NCBI GenBank assembly: GCA_946540735.1
Contig: CAMNIN010000021.1
Coordinates: 1 to 54,280 of the forward strand
Origin: an uncultured Prevotellaceae bacterium
GTDB lineage: Bacteria; Bacteroidota; Bacteroidia; Bacteroidales; Bacteroidaceae
DNA length: 54,280 bases
Reading direction: 5' to 3'
A program made the translations under genes and the position numbers. Position 1 is the stretch's first letter. Every line of letters begins with the position of its first letter. This document shows positions 41,345 through 51,112 of this stretch, in pieces. The notes below the pieces were generated by a model. It did no database searches and was not told the origin of the DNA. It saw only the letters and a program-made list of their open reading frames with translations.

Positions 41345-44112
41345 CCCTTGCGGGTGCAGAATCTCACGATGTCGGGCACGACGAGGATCAGTGAGGTGAG
41401 GCTGACGATGAGCAGCCAGTCTTTCACCATCAGGGCGGAGACGCCAAACATCTGCCCGGCTTGGTTGACGATAAAAACCTGACCGATGAAGATGACCAGT
41501 ACGATGAGCAGGAAGCCCGTACTGAAATTGCGGTTCCATGACTTGGGGTCCCTGAAAAGGTCGACGACGTCCTGAATGAGACTGCGCCCACTTCTGAAAT
41601 ACTTGGCATTGAAAATGTTCCAGAACTGCATCATGACGAAGATGGAGAAGAAAATGCCCAGTTCGTAGGAGCTGATGTGCTGCTTGACACGCCCGATAGA
41701 GGTGAAGCCCACGAAAAACTCCTTGATGGAATCCCACTGGAGCAGCAATGCCATGCCCGACTCTCCTTCAGCCTTGTTGAAATCCAAGTGCCAAAGCAAT
41801 TGCCACACCCCGAAGAGGAACAGGAAGAACACCAGGCCGACGCTGATGATGCGCAGAGCCATCTGGCGGTCGATGATATGGCTCTCGGGGTCTCTCGGAC
41901 GGCGGAGCATCACACGCTTGTCGGGTGGAAGCGACGAGAGGGCCATGGCGGCGAAAGTGTCCATGATGAGGTTGACCCACAACATCTGTGTGACGTTGAG
42001 CGGCGAGTCGAGTCCCATGAAGGCTCCTGCCAGCACGATCAGGCAGGCGCAGATATTGATGGTCATCTGGAAGAGCAGGAAGCGCTGGATGTTGACATAG
42101 AGTGAGCGTCCCCACATGATGGCTTTGTTGATGCTGACAAAGGAGTTGTCGATGATGGTGATGTCACTGGCCTCCTTGGCTCTGGCGGTGCCGTCGCCCA
42201 TCGAGAGTCCGATTTGCGCTTTCTTCAAGGCCAGGGCATCATTGGTGCCGTCGCCGGTCACTGCCACCACATGCCCCATCTCCTGCAAGAGCGTCACCAG
42301 GCGCGACTTGTCGGTGGGCCGGGCCCTGGAGAGCACTTTCAGGGTGGGCAGCACTTCTTTCTTGAGGGTGTCGTCATCCTTTTCCGCAAATTCAGCTCCT
42401 GTGATGATCTGGTCGCTTTCACCTGCCGACATGATGCCTGTCTCACGGGCGATCTCGTTGGCTGTCAGGGCCACGTCGCCGGTCACCATAATGACTCTCA
42501 CGCCTGCCTGCTGACAGGTCTGCACGGCATCCCTCACGTCTTCCCTGACGGGATCGGCCATGCCCACGAATCCGGCGAAGACCATCGGAGAGGCCTGTCC
42601 GTCGACGATTTCCTGATAGGCAAAGCCCAGCGTGCGGCGCCCGATCTTTTGCAGGGCTGTCAGTCCCTGGTTGACTTCCTCTGCGGTATGTCCGCCGGCG
42701 ATCTCGTCACACAAGGCCAGCACGACTTCCGGTGCTCCTTTAACGAATTTCCAGGTGCGGCCTGTCGACTCGTCACGCACCACGGTGATCATGTGCTTGG
42801 TCTCCGACGTGAAGTTCACTTGCTCGAGGATGGTGCAGCGCTCGCGCAACGGCCGGTAGTCAATGCCCTTCCCGCAGTAGAGCCAATAGAGCAGTGAGCC
42901 CTCTGTGGGATTGCCCACCGTGCGGGGCTTGCTGTCAGGCTGTATGGTCAACTCTGCCGTGGAGTTGGCGGCGATGCCCAGCGCAAGCTGGTGGATATCT
43001 GTATAGATGTCACCGTCGTCAAGCACATTGAGCTTGTTTTTGGTCAGCGTGCCGGTCTTGTCGGTGCAGATCACCGTAGCAGCGCCCATGGTCTCGCAAG
43101 CGTGCAGCTTCCTCACCAGGTTGTTTTCCTTGAGCATTTTCCTCATGCTCAGGGCCATACTCATCGTGACACTCATCGGCAGGCCCTCGGGCACCGCCAC
43201 CACGATCAGCGTCACTGCGATGAGGATCGAGTCGAGGGTGAACTCCAGCATTCCGAGCAGGTCGGAGTTGTTTTGCGTGTTGCCATCGAAGAGGAAATAA
43301 TAGGTGAGGCGGCCCACAACGATCAGTGCCGCAACGAGATAACTGGCATTGGTGATCCAACGGCTGAGTTGGCGCAACTGCTTGTTGAGCGGTGTCTCCA
43401 CCTGCGACTCCTCACGAAGACTCATCGCTCCCCTGCCCTCCTCGGTGTCGACTCCGACGGCTGTCACCTGATAGTGGCAATGGCCCTCTATCAGGATGCT
43501 GCCTCGCAGGAGGAAATCGACAGGATAGGCCTCGGTCTGCGGTGCATCCGATGCCACGTCGGCCGATTTCTTGGTATACATCTCGCCGGTGAAAGCACTT
43601 TCGTCGACACGCAGCGAACGGCTCTCGATCAACCGACCGTCGGCAGGCACCTCGTCGCCACTCTCCAGACGCACCACGTCGCCTACCACGACATCACATT
43701 TCCTCAACTGGAGAATCTGCGGGTTGTCCGCCTTCCTGTCGGCGCCTTTCTGCCAACGGAGCACTTTCACCGGGCGCTCGTCGCGCTTTTTGTTGAGCAC
43801 GTCAAACTCCCGATCAGCTTTCACCTCCAGGATATAACCCACACCCGTGGCCAGCAGCAAGGCAAGGAGCACGCCGAGGGGCTCTATCAGGTTGAGCAAG
43901 GGCTTGCCCAACCAGTGAATCTCATAGACGGAGACGGCTACGGAGAAACAAAAGACGATGAGCAGGACGACAATCAACGGGTCGGTGAATTTGCGCAGAT
44001 AGCCTATCCACAACGATTCTTTCTCTGGTGGCGGAATAATGTTTCCACCTTTTCCTGACTCCACCGCAGCGGAATCCTGCTCCAAACACAACTCTCTATA
44101 ATCTGTCTTCAT
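41341..44112 (-). CDS. Calcium-translocating P-type ATPase (PMCA-like)
   Basis: A 923-residue membrane pump. The phosphorylation motif DKTGTLTKN places Asp351. The fourth helix carries VVAVPEGLPMSVTMSMAL, the pattern of PMCA-type (P2B) calcium pumps. TGES is replaced by TGEM in the actuator loop (SAFTGEMYTKKS). GDGTNDALALKKAQIG is the hinge motif and the C-terminus has the cation ATPase domain. It exports Ca2+ from the cytoplasm. The start at 44112 follows a -7 box; the frame stays open to 44268 upstream but without homology. The usual TGES Glu-Ser pair becoming Glu-Met is worth noting. Confidence 0.9.
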   Translation of the reverse strand: MKTDYRELCLEQDSAAVESGKGGNIIPPPEKESLWIGYLRKFTDPLIVVLLIVFCFSVAVSVYEIHWLGKPLLNLIEPLGVLLALLLATGVGYILEVKADREFDVLNKKRDERPVKVLRWQKGADRKADNPQILQLRKCDVVVGDVVRLESGDEVPADGRLIESRSLRVDESAFTGEMYTKKSADVASDAPQTEAYPVDFLLRGSILIEGHCHYQVTAVGVDTEEGRGAMSLREESQVETPLNKQLRQLSRWITNASYLVAALIVVGRLTYYFLFDGNTQNNSDLLGMLEFTLDSILIAVTLIVVAVPEGLPMSVTMSMALSMRKMLKENNLVRKLHACETMGAATVICTDKTGTLTKNKLNVLDDGDIYTDIHQLALGIAANSTAELTIQPDSKPRTVGNPTEGSLLYWLYCGKGIDYRPLRERCTILEQVNFTSETKHMITVVRDESTGRTWKFVKGAPEVVLALCDEIAGGHTAEEVNQGLTALQKIGRRTLGFAYQEIVDGQASPMVFAGFVGMADPVREDVRDAVQTCQQAGVRVIMVTGDVALTANEIARETGIMSAGESDQIITGAEFAEKDDDTLKKEVLPTLKVLSRARPTDKSRLVTLLQEMGHVVAVTGDGTNDALALKKAQIGLSMGDGTARAKEASDITIIDNSFVSINKAIMWGRSLYVNIQRFLLFQMTINICACLIVLAGAFMGLDSPLNVTQMLWVNLIMDTFAAMALSSLPPDKRVMLRRPRDPESHIIDRQMALRIISVGLVFFLFLFGVWQLLWHLDFNKAEGESGMALLLQWDSIKEFFVGFTSIGRVKQHISSYELGIFFSIFVMMQFWNIFNAKYFRSGRSLIQDVVDLFRDPKSWNRNFSTGFLLIVLVIFIGQVFIVNQAGQMFGVSALMVKDWLLIVSLTSLILVVPDIVRFCTRKG

Positions 44113-44144
44113 TTCTTTTTCAGATGCCTTGTAAAAATGTGGTG

Positions 44145-44152
44145 CAAAAATA
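44145..44152 (-). promoter_or_regulatory. -7 box of the Ca2+ ATPase gene
   Basis: Minus-strand TATTTTTG, 32 bases upstream of the ATG at 44112. No -33 element is seen. Confidence 0.55.
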
Positions 44153-44257
44153 CAACTTTTCCACCATATTCTCATTGGGGGCGTGAGGAAATCTGTCAAA
44201 ACGGTCATTTTCTCAAGATAAATCCTCAAGGGTGATGGTTTTTCAAATGTTTTTCCG

Positions 44258-44265
44258 TATATTTG
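44258..44265 (+). promoter_or_regulatory. -7 box of the DUF3089 gene
   Basis: TATATTTG matches TAnnTTTG and lies 61 bases before the ATG at 44327. Its 3' end forms the first copy of the repeat at 44261-44316. Confidence 0.5.
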
Positions 44266-44316
44266 CAAGATTCAAAATTCATTTGCAAGAAACGCTAAAC
44301 GCATTTGCAAGAAACG
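44261..44316 (+). repeat. Three ATTTGCAAGA direct repeats in a 5' leader
   Basis: ATTTGCAAGA occurs at 44261-44270, 44281-44290 and 44303-44312, spaced by 20 and 22 bases. The last two are part of an exact 15-base repeat, CATTTGCAAGAAACG (44280-44294 and 44302-44316). They lie between the -7 box and the start codon at 44327. Confidence 0.7.
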
Positions 44317-44326
44317 ACTCACTCAA

Positions 44327-45307
44327 ATGAAGAGAAACGCACTCCTTTGCATCACGGCCCTGGGCTTGCTCTGCCTCTTGAGCCAGTGCCGCACGAAAGA
44401 CAACGGATGGACCGCCGAAGAACCAGTGCCCAACCCACCTGAATACAGTGACTCCACACAATGGTATATCTCCGACCGCGGCAGTGAGGCCGACGTGTTC
44501 TACATCATCTCCACCGAGACGGGCGACTACACCCTCGACGGTGTGGAATACCATCACGCCGACACTTACAACGACAGCCTGCGCACTCCGCTCTACAGCG
44601 AAATGCTGGGGGTGGACACCCTGGTCAGCGGACGGCTCAACTTCTTCTCGCCCTACTACCGGCAGTGCTCGCTCCAGTCGTTTCTCACCGACAGTCTGAC
44701 AGAGGCCCGATTGCCGCTGGCCGTCGATGATGCCAGGAGAGCCTTCCTGTACTACCTCACCAACCTCAACCACGGAAGACCTTTCATCCTGGCTGGATTC
44801 AGTCAAGGGGCGAAGATCATCCTCCAACTGATCCAGGAGATGGACGACCGCACTTACCGGCGGATGATCGCTGCCTACGCCATCGGCACCAGCATCACGC
44901 AGGAGATGGTCGACAACAACCCGCGTCTCATCGCCGCTCAAGGGGCCGACGACACGGGATGCGTCATCTGCTACAACTCCGTCAGGGACACCAGCTGCGC
45001 CACGGGGATCTCACAAGACAACGTGATCGCCATCAACCCCGTCAACTGGCGCACGGACGCCACTCCTGCAGTGTTCGCCACCCAACCGTCCCCGCTGTTG
45101 CCTGTGGACCAGCAACAAAAGGACAATCTCAAGGTGCGACTCGACCCGCAGACCAAACTGCTGCTGGTGGAGGGCTACACAGCCACCGACTACGTCTTGC
45201 CGCTCATCGGGAAGGAGGGCAACTACCACTCCCGAGAGATATGGCTCTACCGCGACCACCTGCGGGACAACATGGCCTTGAGGGCAAGCAAAATGACCAA
45301 GAAATGA
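44327..45307 (+). CDS. DUF3089 alpha/beta-hydrolase lipoprotein
   Basis: A 326-residue lipoprotein with signal peptide MKRNALLCITALGLL and lipobox LLSQC. It matches the DUF3089 family of alpha/beta hydrolases: the nucleophile elbow is AGFSQGA and the family element NFFSPYYRQCSL is present. GNYHSREIWLYRDHLRDNM near the end supplies a His and Asp. It may act on an ester or peptide outside the inner membrane; the substrate is unknown. The prolyl oligopeptidase gene starts 44 bases later and is probably co-transcribed. Confidence 0.8.
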   Translation: MKRNALLCITALGLLCLLSQCRTKDNGWTAEEPVPNPPEYSDSTQWYISDRGSEADVFYIISTETGDYTLDGVEYHHADTYNDSLRTPLYSEMLGVDTLVSGRLNFFSPYYRQCSLQSFLTDSLTEARLPLAVDDARRAFLYYLTNLNHGRPFILAGFSQGAKIILQLIQEMDDRTYRRMIAAYAIGTSITQEMVDNNPRLIAAQGADDTGCVICYNSVRDTSCATGISQDNVIAINPVNWRTDATPAVFATQPSPLLPVDQQQKDNLKVRLDPQTKLLLVEGYTATDYVLPLIGKEGNYHSREIWLYRDHLRDNMALRASKMTKK

Positions 45308-45351
45308 GCGAGGCGGGACTATTACCTGCCGAAACAAGAAACTGATTCATC

Positions 45352-47451
45352 ATGAGAAAAATCATCATCGCAGCAGCCATCATGGCCACATCCACAAGTT
45401 TAGCACAGAAAATCACCTACCCCACAACCCCCAAGGACAACACCGTCGACAACTACTTCGGTGTGGAGGTCGCTGACCCCTACCGCTGGCTGGAGAATGA
45501 CACCAGCGCACAAACCGCCCGATGGGTGGAAGAGGAGAACGCGGTCACCATGGCCTACCTCAACCGGCTCCCCCAGCGGCAGAAACTCCTCAAACGGCTG
45601 AAGGAGGTGGCCAACTACGAGAAAGTAGGCACACCCTTCAAACGACAGGGGAAATGGTATTTCTACAAGAACGACGGACTGCAAAACCAAAGCGTGCTTT
45701 ATGTCATGGACCAGCTCGGCGGCACACCGCGCGTGTTTCTCGACCCTAACAAGTTGAGCGACGACGGCACGGTGGCCCTCAAGGGGGTGTATTTCTCACA
45801 CCAAGGCCACTATGCGGCATACAGCATCTCACGCAGCGGCAGCGACTGGCAGGAGTTCTACGTGCTCGACACCCGGACGAGACGCTTGCTCGACGACCAC
45901 GTGACTTGGGCCAAGTTCTCCGGCGCGGCATGGCATGGCGACGGTTTTTACTACAGTGCCTACGACTCTCCCGAACAGGGCAAGGAGTTCTCCAACGTCA
46001 ACGAGGGGCACAAGATCTATTTCCACCGCATCGGCACGCCCCAAAGCCAGGACCAACTGATCTACATGAACCCGGCCTACCCCCAGCGCTTCTACCAGGC
46101 CGAGGTCAACAAGGAGGAGACAATGATGTTCCTCTACGAGTCGGGGGCGGGCGCAGGTAACAACCTCTTTGTCAGAGATCTGCGTGTGCCTGGGTCGCAA
46201 CTGATCCAGATGACTTCCGACATGGATTGCACCTACGGCGTGGCAGAAACTGTCGGCGACCGCATCTATATCCTCACCAATCATCAGGCTCCCCGCTCCA
46301 AACTCATGGTGGCCGACCTGCGCTCACCGGGCATCAGCCAGTGGAAAGAGGTGGTGGGTGAGCGTGACGATGCCGTCATCGAGGATGTCACTTTTATTCC
46401 CGGCCACATCATCATCACCTACAGCAAGGATGCCTCCACACATGCCTACCTCTACTCTTCCGAGGGAGTGGAGCAACAGGAGATCCGGCTGCCCTCCGTG
46501 GGCAGTGCCTCATTCGCCGGCGAGAAAGACCAGAAAGAATGTTTCTACACGTTTACATCTTTCACCATGCCCGCCACCATCTACCAATATGACCCCGACA
46601 ACGGCCAGAGCACTTGTTATGCCGCTCCGAAAGTGGGGTTCAACCTGAGTGGTTTTGTGAGCGAGCAGGTGTTCTTCCAAAGCAAAGACGGCACCCGCGT
46701 CCCGATGTTCCTCACCTATAAGAAAGGGATGAAGCGCAATGGCAAGAACCCCGTTCTCGTCTATGGATACGGGGGCTTCAACATCGGACTGACCCCCTCG
46801 TTCTCTGCCATGCGCATCCCCTTCCTCGAGCGTGGCGGCATCTATGTGATGGTCAACCTGCGCGGTGGCAATGAGTATGGTGAGGAATGGCACCTCGCCG
46901 GTACAAAGATGCGCAAGCAGAATGTCTTCGACGACTTCATCGCCGCCACCGAGTGGCTCATCGCCAACAAATACACCAACAGTCAGAAAGTGGCCATCCA
47001 GGGCGGTTCCAACGGCGGTTTGCTGGTGGGTGCCTGCATGGCGCAGCGCCCCGACCTCTTCAAGGTCGCCATCCCCCAGGTGGGCGTGATGGACATGCTG
47101 AGATACCATAAGTTCACCATCGGATGGAACTGGGCTCCCGACTATGGCACAAGCGACGACAGCCGCGAGATGTTTGAGTATCTCAGAAGCTACTCCCCTC
47201 TCCACAACCTGCGCAAGGGCACTGCCTACCCCGCCACTCTTGTCACCACAGCTGACCATGACGACCGTGTCGTGCCCGCCCACTCGTTCAAGTTCGCTGC
47301 CACGCTGCAGGAATGCCACGCCGGCGACAGCCCTGTGCTCATCCGCATCGACTCCAAGGCTGGGCATGGCGGCGGAAAGCCCATGAGCAAAGTGCTGGAG
47401 GAGCAGGCCGACATCTATGGATTCATCATGCATAACCTGGGAATGCGGTGA
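45352..47451 (+). CDS. Prolyl oligopeptidase family serine peptidase (S9A)
   Basis: A 699-residue exported peptidase with signal peptide MRKIIIAAAIMATSTSLA. A seven-bladed beta-propeller spans about 75-410, and the hydrolase domain follows. The catalytic Ser553 is in GGSNGG, the Asp in ADHDDRVVP (637/638) and His672 in AGHGGG. Family members cleave short peptides after proline. Periplasmic location suggests peptide scavenging. Length and motifs are those of intact S9A enzymes. Confidence 0.93.
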   Translation: MRKIIIAAAIMATSTSLAQKITYPTTPKDNTVDNYFGVEVADPYRWLENDTSAQTARWVEEENAVTMAYLNRLPQRQKLLKRLKEVANYEKVGTPFKRQGKWYFYKNDGLQNQSVLYVMDQLGGTPRVFLDPNKLSDDGTVALKGVYFSHQGHYAAYSISRSGSDWQEFYVLDTRTRRLLDDHVTWAKFSGAAWHGDGFYYSAYDSPEQGKEFSNVNEGHKIYFHRIGTPQSQDQLIYMNPAYPQRFYQAEVNKEETMMFLYESGAGAGNNLFVRDLRVPGSQLIQMTSDMDCTYGVAETVGDRIYILTNHQAPRSKLMVADLRSPGISQWKEVVGERDDAVIEDVTFIPGHIIITYSKDASTHAYLYSSEGVEQQEIRLPSVGSASFAGEKDQKECFYTFTSFTMPATIYQYDPDNGQSTCYAAPKVGFNLSGFVSEQVFFQSKDGTRVPMFLTYKKGMKRNGKNPVLVYGYGGFNIGLTPSFSAMRIPFLERGGIYVMVNLRGGNEYGEEWHLAGTKMRKQNVFDDFIAATEWLIANKYTNSQKVAIQGGSNGGLLVGACMAQRPDLFKVAIPQVGVMDMLRYHKFTIGWNWAPDYGTSDDSREMFEYLRSYSPLHNLRKGTAYPATLVTTADHDDRVVPAHSFKFAATLQECHAGDSPVLIRIDSKAGHGGGKPMSKVLEEQADIYGFIMHNLGMR

Positions 47452-47535
47452 TCCGCATGATTTTTGTGGGGCCATCAGATAATAAATCCGTTTTTTAGCG
47501 TTTTAAATAGACAGAACATTTACGACAACGAAATC

Positions 47536-48261
47536 ATGAGAAGACCATACCTCCTATGCCTTATCCTGGCCTGGTGCTGCATCTCTGCATCCGCCCAGGA
47601 CTATCCCACCATCAACCCCACGGCCATCTACACCAACGCCAAAGGGGAACAGGAAGAGAGTTCCAACTACTCTGGCAGCGCTCCCCTGACTGGGCGCTTC
47701 GAGGCACATCCCGAGAATGTAGGCTCATACAACGCCTACTATGAGTGGCGCTTCACACTTGTCGGCGAGGAGAGCGATGAACCCTACCTCATCCGATATG
47801 AGGAAGACACGGAATACACCTTCACCAAGGCCGGCACCCACCATATCCAACTCTATGCCATCTTCACGCAGGGCAATGACACCATCGCCTATACCGACGA
47901 GTATTGGCAGGATGCCGAACCCCTGAGCGTGACCATCAGCGAGAGCAAACTCGAGATGCCCAACGCTTTCTCACCCAATAACGACAAAATCAACGACATC
48001 TACCAGGCTAAGGATGGCTACCAGAGTCTGGTGGAATTTCACGCCACCATCTACAACCGCTGGGGACAGAAAATCTATGAGTGGGACGACCCCGCAGGTG
48101 GATGGGATGGCACCTTCCATGGCAAAGATGCCAAGGAGGGCGTCTATTTCGTCCTTGTGAAAGCCAAAGGGGCCGACGGGCGCATCTATAATATCCGCCG
48201 CGACGTGAACCTGCTCCGCGGATACCGCAATCAAGACTCTTCATCCACCACCGACCAATAA
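47536..48261 (+). CDS. Small protein with a type-B (CHU_C) T9SS sorting domain
   Basis: A 241-residue protein with signal peptide MRRPYLLCLILAWCC. Residues 20-150 form a PKD-like beta domain (YYEWRFTLVG, then HHIQLYAIF). Residues of about 155-235 are a gliding-motility-associated C-terminal domain: MPNAFSPNNDKINDIY, IYNRWGQKIYEWD, GWDGTFHGKDAKEGVYF. This is the type-B signal that routes proteins through the type IX secretion system to the surface. With only one other small domain it is unusually short for such a cargo. The start at 47536 is chosen for the signal peptide. uvrA begins 9 bases downstream. Confidence 0.85.
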   Translation: MRRPYLLCLILAWCCISASAQDYPTINPTAIYTNAKGEQEESSNYSGSAPLTGRFEAHPENVGSYNAYYEWRFTLVGEESDEPYLIRYEEDTEYTFTKAGTHHIQLYAIFTQGNDTIAYTDEYWQDAEPLSVTISESKLEMPNAFSPNNDKINDIYQAKDGYQSLVEFHATIYNRWGQKIYEWDDPAGGWDGTFHGKDAKEGVYFVLVKAKGADGRIYNIRRDVNLLRGYRNQDSSSTTDQ

Positions 48262-48270
48262 AATCACCCC

Positions 48271-51093
48271 ATGCAGCGCGAAGACGAGAAAATCAATGTC
48301 TGGGGTGCCAGGGTGCACAACCTGAAGAATATCGACGTGGAAATTCCCCGCGGCAGCCTCACCGTGATCACCGGACTCTCTGGTTCGGGTAAGTCGTCAC
48401 TGGCCTTCGACACCATCTATGCCGAGGGACAACGGCGCTACATCGAGACTTTCTCGGCCTATGCGCGCAATTTCCTCGGGGGCATGGAGCGTCCCGATGT
48501 CGACAAGATCACAGGACTGAGTCCCGTGATCAGTATCGAGCAGAAAACCACCAACAAAAACCCACGCTCCACCGTGGGCACCACGACGGAGATCTACGAC
48601 TACCTGCGACTGCTCTATGCCCGCGCCGGCACTGCCTACAGCTACAACACCGGCGAGGAAATGGTGAGATACACCGAGGAGAAGGTGCTCAGCATGATCC
48701 TCACCCGGTACAAAGGGCACGCCATCTATATCCTCGCACCGCTCGTCAGACAGCGCAAAGGGCATTATCGTGAACTCTTCGAGAGCATGCGCCGCAAAGG
48801 ATACCTCTATATCCGCGTCGACGGAGAGATACAGGAGATCGTCAGGGGCATGAAGCTCGACCGCTACAAGAACCACAACATCGAGGTGGTGATCGATAAA
48901 CTGAAAGTGTCTGACAAAGAAGACGAGCGGCTACGCCACAGCGTGGAGATCGCCATGGTGCAGGGCGAGGGCATCGTGATGATCTATGACCGTGATGACG
49001 ACAGCCTGCGCAACTACTCCAAACGCCTGATGTGCCCCACCACGGGGATCTCGTATGCCGATCCGGCGCCCAACCGATTCTCGTTCAACTCGCCCGAAGG
49101 GGCCTGCCCGAAATGCAAAGGACTGGGGTATATCAACGAGATCGACCTCGACAAGATCATTCCCGACAAGTCGCTGTCGATCGCTGCCGGCGGCATCGTC
49201 CCCCTGGGGAAATACCGCAACCAGATGATTTTCTGGCAGATCGATGCCATCCTGCAGAAATACGACTGCGACGTGAAGACCCCTATCCAGGAACTGCCCG
49301 AGGAGGCTCTCAGCGAGGTGTTCTACGGTTCTCTGTCCGACGTGCGCATCTCCAAGGAACTGGTGCATACCACGAGCGACTACTTCCTGACGTTCGACGG
49401 TATCATCAAATACCTCAGGAATGTGATGGACAACGACGACAGCGCCAGCGGACAGAAATGGGCCGACCAGTTCCTGGCCACCTGCCAATGCCCGGAATGC
49501 AAAGGGCAACGGCTCAACCGCGAATCACTCTCCTACCGCATCTGGGACAAGAACATCAGCGAGGCTTCCAGCCTCGACATCAGCCAACTGCGGGAATGGA
49601 TCGACGAAGCTGAACAGCACCTGGGCAGCAAACAAAACAAGATCGCCACGGAGATCCTGAAAGAAATACGCACACGACTCAACTTCCTGCTGGATGTGGG
49701 CCTCGACTACCTCTCACTCAACCGGCAGTCGGCTTCTCTCTCAGGGGGTGAGAGCCAGCGCATCAGACTTGCCACCCAGATTGGGTCGCAGCTCGTCAAC
49801 GTGCTCTATATCCTCGATGAACCGAGCATCGGACTACACCAGCGCGACAATGAGAAACTCATCGGCAGCCTGAAACAATTGCGCGACATCGGCAACACCG
49901 TCATCGTCGTGGAGCATGACAAAGACATGATGCTCGCCGCCGACTATATCGTCGACATCGGTCCGAAGGCCGGACGCAAGGGGGGCGAAGTGGTCTTCCA
50001 AGGCACCGTGGAGGAGATGCTACGACAGCACACCCTCACCAGCGACTACCTCAATGGCGAGAAATGCATACCGCTGCCAGCGGAAAGGCGGAAAGGCAAT
50101 GGCAAGAGCATCTGGCTCAAAGGGGCCTCTGGCAACAACCTGAAACACGTCGACGTGGAATTCCCGCTCGGCAAACTGATCGTGGTGACCGGAGTGAGTG
50201 GATCGGGCAAGTCGACCCTGGTCAACGAGACCCTGCAGCCGATCCTCTCGCAACATTTCTACCGCTCTCTCAAGCGACCTCTGCCCTATGAGAGCATCGA
50301 AGGAATAAAACTCATCGACAAGGTGGTGAATGTCGACCAGTCGCCCATCGGCAAGACCCCACGGTCCAACCCGGCCACCTACACGGGTGTCTTCAGCGAC
50401 ATCCGCTCACTCTTCGTCAACTTGCCGGAAGCGAAGATCCGGGGCTATAAACCTGGTCGGTTCTCATTCAATGTGAAGGGGGGACGCTGCGAGAACTGCA
50501 ACGGTAATGGCTACAAGACCATCGAGATGAATTTCCTGCCCGATGTGATGGTGCCTTGCGAGGTGTGCCACGGCAAACGCTATAACCGTGAGACCCTGGA
50601 AGTGAGATTCAAGGGGAAATCCATCGCCGATATCCTCGACATGACCATCAACCAGGCGGTGGAGTTCTTCGAGAACGTGCCCAATATCCTGCACAAGATC
50701 AAGACCATTCAGGATGTCGGACTGGGATACATCAAACTGGGACAGCCGTCCACCACCCTTTCAGGCGGCGAGAGCCAACGTGTGAAACTGGCTACCGAAC
50801 TCTCGAAGCGCGACACCGGCAAGACCCTCTACATCCTCGACGAACCCACTACGGGCTTGCATTTCGAGGACATCCGCATCTTGATGGATGTGCTGCAGAA
50901 ACTCGTCGACAGGGGCAACACCGTGATTGTGATCGAGCACAACCTCGATGTCATCAAACTCGCCGATCACATCATCGACATGGGTCCCGACGGAGGGCGC
51001 AACGGCGGCATGGTAGTGGCGACGGGCACTCCAGAGCAAATCTGCCAATGCGAGCAAAGCCACACCGCCCGGTTTCTCAAGCGGGAAATCTGA
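48271..51093 (+). CDS. uvrA: Excinuclease ABC subunit A
   Basis: A 940-residue DNA-damage recognition ATPase of normal UvrA length. The two Walker A motifs are GLSGSGKS (35-42) and GVSGSGKS in the second half. Each half has an ABC signature ([13 protein letters not shown] and [13 protein letters not shown]) and a Walker B ([24 protein letters not shown]). Cys pairs for zinc are in CPKCKG, CPECKG, CENCNG and CEVCHG. It works with UvrB, UvrC and Mfd in nucleotide excision repair. Confidence 0.97.
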   Translation: MQREDEKINVWGARVHNLKNIDVEIPRGSLTVITGLSGSGKSSLAFDTIYAEGQRRYIETFSAYARNFLGGMERPDVDKITGLSPVISIEQKTTNKNPRSTVGTTTEIYDYLRLLYARAGTAYSYNTGEEMVRYTEEKVLSMILTRYKGHAIYILAPLVRQRKGHYRELFESMRRKGYLYIRVDGEIQEIVRGMKLDRYKNHNIEVVIDKLKVSDKEDERLRHSVEIAMVQGEGIVMIYDRDDDSLRNYSKRLMCPTTGISYADPAPNRFSFNSPEGACPKCKGLGYINEIDLDKIIPDKSLSIAAGGIVPLGKYRNQMIFWQIDAILQKYDCDVKTPIQELPEEALSEVFYGSLSDVRISKELVHTTSDYFLTFDGIIKYLRNVMDNDDSASGQKWADQFLATCQCPECKGQRLNRESLSYRIWDKNISEASSLDISQLREWIDEAEQHLGSKQNKIATEILKEIRTRLNFLLDVGLDYLSLNRQSASLSGGESQRIRLATQIGSQLVNVLYILDEPSIGLHQRDNEKLIGSLKQLRDIGNTVIVVEHDKDMMLAADYIVDIGPKAGRKGGEVVFQGTVEEMLRQHTLTSDYLNGEKCIPLPAERRKGNGKSIWLKGASGNNLKHVDVEFPLGKLIVVTGVSGSGKSTLVNETLQPILSQHFYRSLKRPLPYESIEGIKLIDKVVNVDQSPIGKTPRSNPATYTGVFSDIRSLFVNLPEAKIRGYKPGRFSFNVKGGRCENCNGNGYKTIEMNFLPDVMVPCEVCHGKRYNRETLEVRFKGKSIADILDMTINQAVEFFENVPNILHKIKTIQDVGLGYIKLGQPSTTLSGGESQRVKLATELSKRDTGKTLYILDEPTTGLHFEDIRILMDVLQKLVDRGNTVIVIEHNLDVIKLADHIIDMGPDGGRNGGMVVATGTPEQICQCEQSHTARFLKREI

Positions 51094-51112
51094 AAGGGGA
51101 TTCAAAAGAAAA

